DNA of 64,000 nt, from NCBI RefSeq assembly GCF_044987625.1, contig NZ_JBJDSB010000001.1:806001-870000 (forward strand), written 5' to 3'. The position numbers were made by a program, and so were the translations under genes. The DNA comes from Desulfobaculum sp044987625 (lineage in GTDB: Bacteria; Desulfobacterota; Desulfovibrionia; Desulfovibrionales; Desulfovibrionaceae). Below the pieces are notes generated by a model. The model had not been told where the DNA came from and did no database searches. It worked only from the letters and a program-made list of their open reading frames with translations. Below, one piece after another: positions 9,981-21,200 of the stretch. Numbering within the stretch: the first letter of the stretch is position 1; every line of letters begins with the position of its first letter.

Positions 9981-12900
9981 CTAGCGGGCCAGCATCTCCT
10001 GCGCCATCTTGCGCGCGCCGCCAAGGTCGGTCTTGCCCGTGCCAAGGCGGGGAATCTCCTCCACGCTCAGGAAGGTGGACGGCACGTTCAGCGCGTCGGT
10101 CCCGTCCTCCAGCATGGCGGCCTTGAGGGCGGCGGGCTTGTCCATACCGCTCACAAGGGCCACGACGCGCTCACCCTTGCGGGCGTCCGGCACGGCCACG
10201 GCCACCACATCCACCTCGTCGGGCGCGACGCGGTTCATGGCGTCCTCCACGGCGGTCAGGCTGACCATCTCGCCGCCAATCTTCGCAAAGCGCGAATACC
10301 GGTCCAAAATGATCAGGAAACCGTCCTCATCAAGGCGGCCCTTGTCGCCGGTCTTATACCAGCGGATGCCGTCCTTCTCCACAATGACACTCTTGGTGCG
10401 CTCCTCGTCGCCAAGGTAGCCCTTCATAATCTGCGTGCCGCCGATGAGGATGAGTCCGGCCTCGCCCTCGGGCAGGTCCTCCAGCGTGTCGGGGTCCACA
10501 ATGCGCAGGGCGCTACCGGGCAGGGGCAGGCCAACGGTGCCGGGCTTGGAGCCAATCTGCACGGAGAAGTCCTTGGTATTCAGGACGTCTGTGGTATTGA
10601 CGCTGGCTACCGGCGTAGTCTCCGTGGTGCCGTAGCCCTCGTAGATTTCCAGACCGAACTTGTCCCGGAAGGCCACGCGGGTCTCCTTGCTCAGGCGCTC
10701 GGCCCCGGCCACCACAAGGCGCAGAGAGGCGAACATCAGCGGATGCAAGCGCCTGTTGCGCGTGTACAGACCAAGGAAGGTCGGCGTTGCGCACAGGAAG
10801 GTCACCTGATGCCGCGCCACAATGCGCCCGATATTGCGCGCATCCGTCGGGTCCGGGTGACACACCACGGGGATGCCCTCCAGAAGCGGCAGGAAGGTGG
10901 TCACCGTAAGGCCAAAGGCATGGAACAGCGGCAGCGTTCCGAGGATGACGTCATGGTCCTGCGCGTTGAGCAGGTTGGACACCTGCTTCACGTTGCCCAT
11001 GATATTCTCGTGCGAGAGCATAACGCCCTTGGGTGTGCCTTCGGAACCACTGCTGAACAGAATCGCCGCCGTATCGCCAAGGTTCACCCGCCGCACAAAC
11101 ATCAGACGCAGCACCCATACCGGCAGGGCCTCCATGGCCAGCATGGTGACGATGAACTTCCGCTTGCTGATGTTCTCGCGCATATCCTCCATGAGGAAGA
11201 CATCCATGCCCTCAAGCACGGCGCGCAGGTCAAAGCCCTTGGCCTTCAGCTTGGTCAGGAAGGTGCGCGAGGTGACAACCGTGCGGATCTCCGCGCGCTC
11301 CACAGCGCTGCGGATGGCGTCGGTGCCGGAGGTGTAGTTGAGGTTCACCACGGTCTTGCCGCGCATGAGCAGGGCAAGGTTGGCGATGGCGCCGCCCGCA
11401 CTGGCCGGCAGCAGCAGGCCCACATTCTGCTGGCCGCGGACGCGGTTTCGCAGCATGCGCGAGGCCAGCACCGTGGTGGTCAGCAGCCTGCGGTAGGTCA
11501 GGTCCGCGCCCGTGGAATCCGCCAGCGCATGGCGGCCCATGTAGGTCTTGGCGGTCTTGAGCCATGCCACGGGCAGGGTGTCGAATGTTTCGGCGTATTC
11601 CTTCCACGCGTCAATGGACAGACGCGCCACGGAATTTTTCACATCAAGGGCCGAGGCTTCGGAGGACAGCGGCTCGCCAAAGCAAATAGTCACGTCGCGG
11701 GTGCGGCGGATGCGGGACATCTCGCGAAAACGCGTGGTGGCGAAGGAGAAGGCGCTGCCCCACAGCCCGCGCAGGTAAAAGGGCACGATAACGCAGTTGG
11801 ACTGACGGGCTGGCCCCTGAAAGCCGCGCTTAAACTCGCCAAGCTGGCCGTTGCGGCTGATGGCGCCCTCGGGGAAGATGACGACGCACTCGCCGTTTTC
11901 CAGCGCGGCGCTGATGGCCTTCAGCGCGGCCTTGTTGGCGCGGGCGGAGATGGGAATAACGCCCAGCCAGCGCAGGAACCACTTCAGGTACCACCGCTCG
12001 TAGATTTCCTTGTCCATGACAAAGCGCATGCGGCGCGGCACGCCAAGGGACAGGATGGCCCAGTCAATCCAGCTCACATGGTTGCCAAGCAGCAGCACGC
12101 CGCCCTCGGAGGGCAAATTATTGATGCCGGAGACGGACACCTTGTAGCGCTGGGAGAAAATCAGGCGGAGCAGGTAGCGGAACAGGGACTGCGGGAGCTT
12201 GTACAGCGTATACAGAGTGCCGCACAGCACCACGGCGGAGAGCATGTAAAAGAGCGGCACACTGCCAACGCCCACATGGGACAGGCCAAAGGTCAGCCCC
12301 AGAAAGGTGAGCATGCCGATGTTCTGCAGGAAGTTGTTGCCCGCCAGCACCTTGCCCATGTTCTCCTTGCTGGCCGCAAACTGCAGCAGGGAGTTGAGCG
12401 GCACAATAAGCAGGCCGCCGCACACGCCGTAGACAAACAGCAGCGTGCCAAGGACGAACTTGCTCTCAATGGACGGCAGCAACAGCAGGCTGACGGCCAT
12501 ACCGATGGCGCCAAGGGGAATGGTTCCGGTCTCGATGTAGTTGCGCGAACAGCGCCCCGCAATGGCGGAGCCAAGGATGATGCCAAGCCCGCCGATGGCC
12601 AGCATCCCCTGCGCCACAACGGTGTTCATCTCGCCCGTGACGTCCTTGAGGTAGGCGCCAAAGGCCGCAAGCACCACCTGATTCACGGACCAGAACACCA
12701 TCAGGCCAATGATGGACAGCCAAATGACTTCCTTGCCGCGCAGCAGGTTCAGGTTGGCGCGCAGGTAGCCGCCATGCAGATACGTGGACAGGTCCAGCTT
12801 GGAGGACGGGTCGCCCGCCTGCTTTTCGGGCAGGCTAAAGGCGATAGCCGTTTCCATCACCGCGCCAACGATGAGAAAATAGCCGCACGGGGCAATCTGG

Positions 12901-13433
12901 CGCAGAATCTCGGCCGGGGTGGCGGCGTCTGTTATCAAAAAGGCCTCAAAAAAGCCGGAAAAGATGACCGCGCCGGCAAGGATGGCCACAATGGTCACCG
13001 CCTGCACGGCGGCGTTAGCCGGAGCGAGGCCTTCCTTGCCCGTCATTTCCTTAATGTAGCCATACTTGGCTGGCGAATAGAAGGCGCTCTGCACCGCCAG
13101 CAAAAAGGTCAGGGCAAAGGCGGGCCAGAACAGGCCCATGTAGTAGCACACCGTAATGCCCACCGTGATGGGGATGGACAACCCGGCGCACACCTTGATG
13201 ACCTTGTCCTTGGGGTAGCGGTCGGACAAAAAGGCCGACGGCGTAAAAAGCAGAATAAACGGCAGCAGAATAAGCGCGTTGACAAGAGCCGTCAGCGCAA
13301 TCTGCTCCGTTCCGGAAAATGTCTTGAACACGGTGTTCTGGATGACAATCTTGTGCCCCAGATCCGTCACCGCGTTCAGCAGGACAACCAGTATATATGG
13401 CAGGAAACCACCAATCTTCCAAATACTCTGCAT
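9981..13433 (-). CDS. aas: Fused lysophospholipid transporter / acyltransferase / acyl-ACP synthetase (LplT-Aas)
   Basis: 1150 residues in three parts. Residues about 1-420 are an MFS-type LplT lysophospholipid flippase with about 12 spans. Residues about 430-640 are a PlsC-type acyltransferase with the HX4D motif in GNHVSWIDWAIL and FPEGAISRNG. Residues about 650-1150 are an AMP-forming acyl-ACP synthetase with AAILFSSGSEGTPKGVMLSH (P-loop), YEGYGTTETTPVAS and YKTGDKGRLDEDGF. Together they import lysophosphatidylethanolamine and re-acylate it on the inner face of the membrane. In E. coli lplT and aas are separate adjacent genes; here they are one polypeptide. Start ATG 13433 has AAAGGAA upstream. 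A TetR gene lies upstream in the same direction and a palindromic operator is at 13683-13702. Confidence 0.93.
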   Translation of the reverse strand: MQSIWKIGGFLPYILVVLLNAVTDLGHKIVIQNTVFKTFSGTEQIALTALVNALILLPFILLFTPSAFLSDRYPKDKVIKVCAGLSIPITVGITVCYYMGLFWPAFALTFLLAVQSAFYSPAKYGYIKEMTGKEGLAPANAAVQAVTIVAILAGAVIFSGFFEAFLITDAATPAEILRQIAPCGYFLIVGAVMETAIAFSLPEKQAGDPSSKLDLSTYLHGGYLRANLNLLRGKEVIWLSIIGLMVFWSVNQVVLAAFGAYLKDVTGEMNTVVAQGMLAIGGLGIILGSAIAGRCSRNYIETGTIPLGAIGMAVSLLLLPSIESKFVLGTLLFVYGVCGGLLIVPLNSLLQFAASKENMGKVLAGNNFLQNIGMLTFLGLTFGLSHVGVGSVPLFYMLSAVVLCGTLYTLYKLPQSLFRYLLRLIFSQRYKVSVSGINNLPSEGGVLLLGNHVSWIDWAILSLGVPRRMRFVMDKEIYERWYLKWFLRWLGVIPISARANKAALKAISAALENGECVVIFPEGAISRNGQLGEFKRGFQGPARQSNCVIVPFYLRGLWGSAFSFATTRFREMSRIRRTRDVTICFGEPLSSEASALDVKNSVARLSIDAWKEYAETFDTLPVAWLKTAKTYMGRHALADSTGADLTYRRLLTTTVLASRMLRNRVRGQQNVGLLLPASAGGAIANLALLMRGKTVVNLNYTSGTDAIRSAVERAEIRTVVTSRTFLTKLKAKGFDLRAVLEGMDVFLMEDMRENISKRKFIVTMLAMEALPVWVLRLMFVRRVNLGDTAAILFSSGSEGTPKGVMLSHENIMGNVKQVSNLLNAQDHDVILGTLPLFHAFGLTVTTFLPLLEGIPVVCHPDPTDARNIGRIVARHQVTFLCATPTFLGLYTRNRRLHPLMFASLRLVVAGAERLSKETRVAFRDKFGLEIYEGYGTTETTPVASVNTTDVLNTKDFSVQIGSKPGTVGLPLPGSALRIVDPDTLEDLPEGEAGLILIGGTQIMKGYLGDEERTKSVIVEKDGIRWYKTGDKGRLDEDGFLIILDRYSRFAKIGGEMVSLTAVEDAMNRVAPDEVDVVAVAVPDARKGERVVALVSGMDKPAALKAAMLEDGTDALNVPSTFLSVEEIPRLGTGKTDLGGARKMAQEMLAR

Positions 13434-13682
13434 GCTCTCGTTCCTTTCTTGTGCCTGCCCGGGATGGGAATACGTGCGGAAATCCCCTCTGGTAGAGGAA
13501 ACTGCGAATTCCTGCAACACGGGGCTTTGCCGCGCCGCCACTGGGGGCAGACGCATGGGCATGATACCACGTTGCCAAGGCTCTGGCGCGCAGCGGCGCG
13601 CCCAATCGGGGCTAGCGGCGGGCTTTACCGCCCCTTCGCCCACGCCCGGCGCACCCGCGCCGGACATCCTCTCGCCTTGTTT

Positions 13683-13702
13683 GTAAGTAAACGTTAACTT
13701 AC
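13683..13702. promoter_or_regulatory. Candidate TetR operator upstream of lplT-aas
   Basis: GTAAGTAAACGTTAACTTAC is a near-perfect 20-bp palindrome (arms GTAAGT/ACTTAC, core AACGTT), lying between the TetR gene and lplT-aas. The remainder of 13434-13776 holds no gene. Confidence 0.6.
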
Positions 13703-13776
13703 TAATACGGACAGACCGCCACGCGGTCAAGGGCTTTTCCTCAGTGGCGCCGCATTTGGCGCGATATGTGGGGGCG

Positions 13777-14355
13777 TTACTCGGCGGAGAGCTGCAAAAC
13801 CCGCGCGGTTGCGGCAACAACGGCGTCCACCACCGCCGGGGTCAGGCGCAGGCGGTCGTAGCGGTGCATCACCAGCGGCTGGAGCACTACGCCCATGACC
13901 AGCCCGGCGTACAGGGCGGCGTCGCCGTCGGGCACGGCCCCGTCGTCCATGGCCTCACGCACGAACCGCACGGTCATGTCATTGGGGTTCACCTCTGCGG
14001 GCATGGCCTGCTCCTCGGGGAATCCGTGCTGGGTGAGCATGATAAAGGCAAACTCCACCGGATGCTCATGATAATAGGAAAAGATGAACCGCACGCTGCG
14101 CTCCAGCCGGGCCGCAGCGCCTGCGCCCGCCTCAAACAGACGGGGGCCAAGGCCGTCGGCAAAGCGCTCAATCTCCTGCCGGAACAGCTCCCACGCCATT
14201 TCGTTCTTGCCGCTGTAGTGCCGGTAGAGCGCGCCCTCTGTCACGCCAGCCTCGCCCGCGATGTCCTTAATGGTGGTGCGGGCCAGTCCCTTGGTGGCAA
14301 ACAGCGCAATTGCCGCCTGCTCTATGTCGCGCTTTTTTACTGCCGGTCGTGCCAT
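13777..14355 (-). CDS. TetR/AcrR family transcriptional regulator
   Basis: 192 residues. The N-terminal HTH is clear: ALFATKGLARTTIKDIAGEA then GVTEGALYRHYSGKNEMAWE (residues about 15-55), followed by an all-helical ligand-binding domain. It is co-oriented with and upstream of the phospholipid-repair fusion, with a palindrome between them and another in front of its own gene, so it probably represses both in response to a fatty-acid- or acyl-CoA-like ligand (as FadR-type TetR proteins do). That ligand is inference. Start ATG 14355 is preceded by AAGGAG. Confidence 0.9.
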   Translation of the reverse strand: MARPAVKKRDIEQAAIALFATKGLARTTIKDIAGEAGVTEGALYRHYSGKNEMAWELFRQEIERFADGLGPRLFEAGAGAAARLERSVRFIFSYYHEHPVEFAFIMLTQHGFPEEQAMPAEVNPNDMTVRFVREAMDDGAVPDGDAALYAGLVMGVVLQPLVMHRYDRLRLTPAVVDAVVAATARVLQLSAE

Positions 14356-14370
14356 GGGCGCTCCTTTTCG

Positions 14371-14386
14371 GTGAATGAATGTTCAC
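14371..14386. promoter_or_regulatory. Candidate autoregulatory TetR operator
   Basis: GTGAATGAATGTTCAC carries inverted arms GTGAA/TTCAC just upstream of the tetR start, resembling fatty-acid-responsive TetR sites. Its sequence differs from the 13683-13702 palindrome, so one regulator may not bind both. Confidence 0.5.
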
Positions 14387-14434
14387 TCTCGAATAAAGGG
14401 TCACCCGCGGCCTGTCAACGCGTCAGGCGGCCAC

Positions 14435-14463
14435 AAAAAAGGGACGCTAGTCAGCGTCCCTTT
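14435..14463 (-). terminator. Terminator of the unknown gene at 14487
   Basis: AAAGGGACGCT pairs with AGCGTCCCTTT around a 4-nt loop, followed on the minus strand by TTTTTTGTGG. Confidence 0.85.
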
Positions 14464-14486
14464 GGGCTGTTGCGCCACATGGGGCG

Positions 14487-15020
14487 CTACACAACAACAT
14501 CCAGTGAAGGGGTTTCGGCCTTAGGAGCGTCACCCGCCTTCTTGGCATTGGCGTTTGGTGCGCCCTCAGGCTGCGCCGGGGCCTCGCGCCGCCGCGCGGC
14601 GCGCTCGGCGTCGTCCTTGCGCTCCCCTTCCATACGCTCGGTGGCGGACTTCGCAACTTCGCGGTCGCCCATCTGCTCCACAGCGCGCGCGGCCTTCTGA
14701 CCGGCGAGGGTACGCGAGGCGTAGCTGCCCGGGTCAACACTGGCCTGAATCTGATAGGTTTCGATCATGCTGCTCATGGTGTTCTTGTACTGATTCTGTA
14801 CCTCGAACCCCATCATCATGCCCTTCAGGTAGCGGGAGGTCTGCTCACCGCTCTGCACAAAGTTTCCGGCAAGCATGCTTCCGGGCGTCCCCACGTTCTC
14901 CGTAGGCGACGCAAGCATGCCGGCCAGAGACTGCACTCCGCCCTCTCCGGCCTGCGTGGTGGCCGGAGCCTGTCCCATATACAAATGGGTGGGGGATGAT
15001 CCGATGCCTGCAATATTCAT
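14487..15020 (-). CDS. Protein of unknown function
   Basis: 177 residues. I do not recognise the family. The N terminus is Gly/Ser/Thr-rich, the middle (about residues 55-110) is predicted helical with YLKGMMMGFEVQNQYKNTMS, and the C-terminal third is highly charged and Ala/Pro-rich, probably disordered. No signal peptide or membrane span is seen. It has its own terminator and is divergent from the large sensor kinase; 15021-15224 between them is AT-rich for this genome and probably holds both promoters. Confidence 0.55.
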   Translation of the reverse strand: MNIAGIGSSPTHLYMGQAPATTQAGEGGVQSLAGMLASPTENVGTPGSMLAGNFVQSGEQTSRYLKGMMMGFEVQNQYKNTMSSMIETYQIQASVDPGSYASRTLAGQKAARAVEQMGDREVAKSATERMEGERKDDAERAARRREAPAQPEGAPNANAKKAGDAPKAETPSLDVVV

Positions 15021-15224
15021 TGTGCCCTACCTTGTAAAAGTGCACGTATTTCTCCGCACTATGCATTGTATCGGCAACAATCGGGCAAACTTTATGCGCC
15101 GCAATAGATTTTCCGAATATTTTCCGTAATACCACGATATTTCATCTTCTTTTGTCCCGACCTACATCTTCTTCCGTACGCAACTCTTCGCGCAAATCCA
15201 TTCCAACACGCCTCAAAATACTGT

Positions 15225-18200
15225 ATGAATTTGAAGATGCATTCTCTTTTCGCCTTGTGGCTACGCCGCGTGCGTCTCATCCTCTGCGCTATTATGGTTT
15301 TGGCGGCCCTGTGCGGGGCCAGCCAAAACGCGCATGCCCAGCCGTGGCAGGCGAAGGCCCTCTCCCTCTCCGAGGCCGACCTTGCGTGGATTGCCAAGCA
15401 TCCGCGCATCTCCATAGGCATTATGGACGCTTGGCCGCCCATGGACGCCGTGTCCCCCTCCGGCGCACCAGAGGGCATCGGCGTGGACTATCTGCGCCTT
15501 ATCGAAAAGCGCCTCGGCATCGCCTTTGACATCACTCCCGCGCCCTTTGAGGACAACATGGCCGCCGTACGGTCAGGCGCGCTGGATGCCATCATGGACG
15601 TGACGCCCAAGCCCGAGCGGGCGGAATTTCTCGACTTTACCGCGCCCTACCTGACGGTGCCGCATGTGCTCATCGCCCGCACCGACGGACCGCGCTATTC
15701 CTCGCCGGACGCCCTTGGCGGCAAAACCCTTGCCCTTGAACAGGGGTTCTTCAGCGTCACGCACTTCCGGCGCACGCATCCGGACATCACCATCAAGGAA
15801 TTCCCCAATACAGCGGCCTGCCTGCTGGCCGTGTCGCAGGGGCAGGCCGAGGCCTATATCGGCAACCGCGCGGTGGCCATGTACCTTATCGCCCAGCAGC
15901 TCCTGACCAACCTTGCGGTCCACTCCACCGTGCCGGGGCAGGCCTCCATCCTCGCCATAGGCGTGCGCAAGGACCTGCCCGGCCTCGCCCCCCTGCTCAA
16001 TAAGGCCCTTGCCAGCATCAGCCTTGGCGAGGAGCTTGCCATCCTCGCCAAATGGACGGGACAAAAACGCACCGCCGCGGAGACAGTGCGCCTCAACTAT
16101 GAGGAACGCATGTGGCTGAGCACCCACCCGGAGATTACCGTCTCCAGCGAGCCGGACTACGCCCCCTTTGACTTCCGCGAAAGCGGCCACCCCACGGGCT
16201 TTTCCGTGGACCTGCTGCGCATCATCGCCGCGCGCACGGGGTTGCAACTCCGCTTTGTGAAGGATACGTGGGAAAATCTCGTGCAGATGGGCAAAACCGG
16301 CAAGCTGGACATCGTGCACACCATCTTTTACACGCCGCAGCGCACGCGGCATTTTCTGTTCACCTCGCCATACAAGTCAGTGGTGAACGCCATCTTTGTG
16401 CGCAGCGACGTCAAGGGCGTCACCTCCCTCAAGGACCTTGCGGGCAAGCGCGTGCTCCTCTCGCGGGGGGACACCGTAGGCGAATACATCTCACGGGCCG
16501 TCCCGGATGCGAACGTCCAGTACCTGCCCACCTACGAGGCCATCCTCAAGGGGCTGGCCATCGGGCGCGGCGACGCCACCGTCCTTGACAGCGCCGTGGC
16601 GCATTACCTCATCCGCCGCTTTACCCTCACCAATATCATCCCCGTGGCCGAAGCCGACATCCCTACCGGAGACCGCGACCCGCGCTACCGCTTTGCCGTG
16701 CGCAAGGACTGGCCACAACTGCACTCCATCCTCCAAAAAGGCCTCAGTTCTATTACCGATGAAGATATGGCGCGGCTGGAACGGCGCTGGTTCGGCACCG
16801 TCTCCACCACAGCGCAGGGCGCGCCCATCCAGCTCACGCCCGCCGAGCAGGACTACCTGTCCCGCAACCCCGTCATCCGCGTGCACAATGAAATGAACTG
16901 GCCGCCCCAAAACTACAACGAAGGCGGCAAGCCCAAGGGCTACTCCGTCGCCTACATGAACCTCGTGGCCAAAAAGCTGGGGATGACCATTGAATACGTC
17001 TCCGGCCCCCGTTGGGACGAATTTATGGAGATGGCGCGGCGCGGCGAACTGGACGTGCTGCTCAATATCGTGGAGACCGACGCCCGGCGCGAAGACTTCG
17101 CCTTCACCCGCCCCTATATCAAATACCCCTCCGTGCTCATCCACCGCCGGGACAACACCGCCGTCACCTCTCTCGACGCCATGCGCGGCAAAACCATGGC
17201 CGTCATCAAGGGCTTTTACGAGCAGGAAGTGCTGGCCCGAGATTATCCGGACATCCGCATGGAGTTCTACAACAGCCTGCTGGCCTGCCTGAAGGCCGTG
17301 GCCGACGGCAAGGCCGACGCCACCCTTGGCGGCGCCAACGAGGCGGCCTACCTCATCCGGCGCAACTCGCTGATGAACCTCACCCTCACAGGGGGGCTGC
17401 CGCCCGAAACCTTCGAGGTGGCCCTGCACATTGCCGTGCCACGGGACAACGCCATCCTGCGCGACATTATCCAAAAGGGCATGGACGCCATCACCCCCAC
17501 GGAGAACGCCAGAATCCACGACCAATGGATTGGCGACCTTGGCCTGCTGGACTCCAGCGGCAACCGCACAGTCTTCGACATCCGCACGGAGGACCAAACC
17601 CTGCGCATCTGGATGCTTGGCCTTGGCATTGTGGTGCTGTTTGCGGGGATGTTCTACCTCATCCGCATCAGCCTGCGCGCCGTCTCCGAGGACGCCCTCG
17701 CCTCGGGGCTTGGCTCTCGGCGCATCAGAGGCATGATGATTGCGGGCGTGCTGCTCCTTGTGGTCATGGTCACGGCGCTGGCGTGGTTCATCCTTGAATA
17801 CAACCGCAACCGCGTGGCCGACGCCATCGCGGACAACCTTACCGCCGTGCACTCCAGCGTTGTGGACCGCCTCAACGCCTTGGCGCAGCGCCACCGGGGC
17901 ATCACCGAAACCCTTGCCGGCGCGGAAACCGTCCGCAGCGGAGCCAGAGCGCTCCTGGCCATGCCCCATCTGCCGGGCACCCTTGCCGCGTCCAAGTCGC
18001 AGCAGGCCATCCGCACGCTGTTTGCCGACACCACAGCCCTGCACCAGACCCTTGGCTTCCACCTCATCAGCCCACACGGCACCATCATTGCCGCGCAGGC
18101 CAACGCGCCTCTCGGCACCACAAGCCCCATCGCCAACGCGCAGGCCAGCCTGCTGGCGCGCGCTCTATCCGGCGAAACCGTCTTCCTGCCGCCCATCAGC

Positions 18201-21200
18201 GCCAGCACGGCCCTCACAGACTCCCAGCCCGTGCCCATGGGCTACGCCGCGCCGGTCCGCGGGCCGGACGGCTCCGGCATTGCCGTGCTTGTACTGCGCA
18301 TCGACGCCATGAGTGAATTCTCGCAGATTATGCAATCCGGCAGGATGGGCCGCACGGGCGAGAGCTACGCCTTTAACCGCAAAGGGGTCATGCTCTCGCA
18401 AAGCCGCTTCCAGCGCGAGCTGGAAGACATCGGCCTGCTGGCGGAGAACGCCACCAGCATTTTGAACATCACCCTGCGCGCGCCCGGCGCAGGCGTCACC
18501 CCCGCGCCCCTCACGCGCATGGCGGCCAGCGCCACGCAGGGCAGCAGCGGCATGGACCTCAAGGGCTACACCGACTACCGCGGCTCGCAGGTGGTGGGTG
18601 TGTGGTCCTGGGACGCGCAGCTTGGCATAGGCATCGCCACAGAGCAGGACTACGCGGAAGCCTACGCCACCTTTACCAGCATGCGCTGGGGCATTGTGCT
18701 CACCGTTGGGGCCACGCTCTTTCTCGCCTCCGGCGCCACGCTGTTTACCCTGCTCCTTGGCGAGCGCAGCAGCATGGCCCTCATCGCGGCCCGCGACGAA
18801 CTGGAAGACCGCGTGCGCGAGCGCACCATGGACTTAGAACGCAGTGAGGAACAAATCCGCGCCATGTCCGATGCCTCCCTCGACGCGGTCATCATGCTCG
18901 ACTCCGCAGGACACGTGCGCTTTTGGAACAGCGCGGCGGAGCAGATGTTTGGCTTTGCCGCCGAGGAAACCCTCGGGCAGGACATGCACGGCCTGTTCGT
19001 GCCGCAGGAACACCGCGAGGCCGCCTACGCGGGCCTCAAGGATTTCGCCCAAACAGGACGCGGCGAGGTCGTAGGCGGCATCCGGGAAGAAATGGCCCAG
19101 CGCCGCAGCGGCGCGCTCTTCCCCGTGGAAATCGCCATTGCCTCGTTCCAGATTGCCGGAGAATGGTTCGCCGTGGGCACCGTGCGCGACATTACGGACC
19201 GCAAAGCGCAGGAAACAGCACTTGCCGAGGCCGAGGAACGCACCAGAAATATTTTGGAATCCGTGGGCGAGGGCATCTTTGGCGTAGACAACACCGGCAC
19301 CACGCTGTTCATCAATCAGGCCGCGCTGAACATGCTGGGCTACGCCGCGCAGGACATCTACGGCCAAAACATCCACGCCCTTATCCATCACTCCCACCCC
19401 GACGGCACCGCCTACAACGTGCACGAGTGCCCCATGCACCACGCCTTCACCACGGGCACGCCCCAGCGCATCGTGGACGAGGTGCTATGGCGCAAGGACG
19501 GCACCAACTTCCCCGTGGAGTACACCGCCGCACCCATCGAGCGCGACGGCGCTCCCATCGGCGCGGTTATCGTCTTCCACGACATCACCCAGCGCCTTGA
19601 GATGGAGCGCAGCCTGCGCGAGTCCACGGACCTGCTGCAAACCGTCATCGACACCATGCAGGCCGTGGTGCTCATGAAGGACCTTCATGGCCGCCACTTG
19701 CTGGTCAACGACTACTACACCCGCGCCACCGGCCTCTCCAAGGAGGACGTCACCGGCAAGACGGACCATGAGGTGTTTCCGCCCGAGGTCGCCGACGCCA
19801 TCGTCGCCGTAGACCAAGACGTCATGCGCACGCGCCAGATTACGGAATTTGAGGAAGAAGTCCCCCACCCGGACGGCACGGTGCACGCCTACCTGACCAC
19901 CAAAGTCCCCCTCGTGGACGACCGGGACGAGGTGTACGGCATCTGCGGGCTGGCCGTGGACGTCACCACCCTCAAGGAAATGGAACGCGAGCTCACCGCC
20001 GCCAGACAGGCCGCGGATGATGCCAACAAGGCCAAGTCGGACTTCCTCGCCAACATGAGCCACGAAATCCGCACCCCCATGAACGCCATCCTCGGCATGA
20101 GCCATCTGGCCCTGCAGACGGACATGTCGCGCAAGCAGCGCGACTACGTGAACAAAATCGACATGTCCGCCAAAGCGCTGCTGCGCATCATCAACGACAT
20201 TCTGGACTTTTCAAAAATCGAGGCGGGCAAGCTGGATATCGAGCATATCCCCTTCCACCTTGAGGACGTGCTGGACAACCTTGCCAATCTTGTCAGCGTG
20301 CGCGCGCAGGAAAAGGGGCTGGAGCTGCTCTTTCGCACCGAAGCAGACGTCCCCTTCGGCCTTGTGGGCGACCCGCTGCGCCTTGGGCAAATTCTCATCA
20401 ACCTTGCCGGAAACGCCGTCAAATTCACGGACCACGGGGAAATTGTCATCACCACCAGCGTGGTGGAGCGCACGGACGACGCCATCACGCTACGCTTTGC
20501 CGTTGCGGATACGGGCATCGGTCTCACCGAGGCCCAGCGCGCCAAGCTCTTCACCGCCTTTACGCAGGCGGACACCTCCACCACGCGCAAATTCGGCGGC
20601 ACCGGACTTGGGCTGACCATCTCCAAACGCCTCGTGAATATGATGGACGGCGAAATAGGCGTGGACTCCCAGCCCGGCGAAGGCTCCACCTTCTGGTTCA
20701 CGGCCCGCTTTGGCCTGCACGAGGTGCCGCGCCAGCGCCGCTTTGTGGTCAAGGACGACTTCAAGGACCTGCACATCCTTGTGGTGGACGACAACACCAC
20801 CTCGCAGGAAATTCTGCGCAGCATGCTGGAGAGCTTCTCCTTTGCCGTGGACATCGCCTCCTCCGGGGCGGAAGCGCTGGACAAGCTGGAGACCGCCGCA
20901 GAGCCTTACAAGCTGGTGCTCATGGACTGGAACATGCCCGGAATGGACGGCATAGAGACCTCCCGCCGCATCAAGTCGCACCGCAACCTGCCAAACATCC
21001 CCACCATCATCATGGTCACGGCCTACGGGCGGGAGGAAGTGATGCAGCAGGCCGAAGACATTGGGCTGGAGGGCTTCCTCATCAAGCCCGTGGGGCAGAG
21101 CGTGCTGTTCAATACCATTATGGAAGTCTTCGGCGAGCGTGCGGAGGCCACCTCGCGACTAAGCGAAAGCGTCGGCATGTTAGACGAGGCGCGCCGCACC

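Noticed and set aside
10743..13697. 984-codon plus-strand frame opposite lplT-aas
   Set aside because: Antisense shadow of a clear gene; low-complexity composition.
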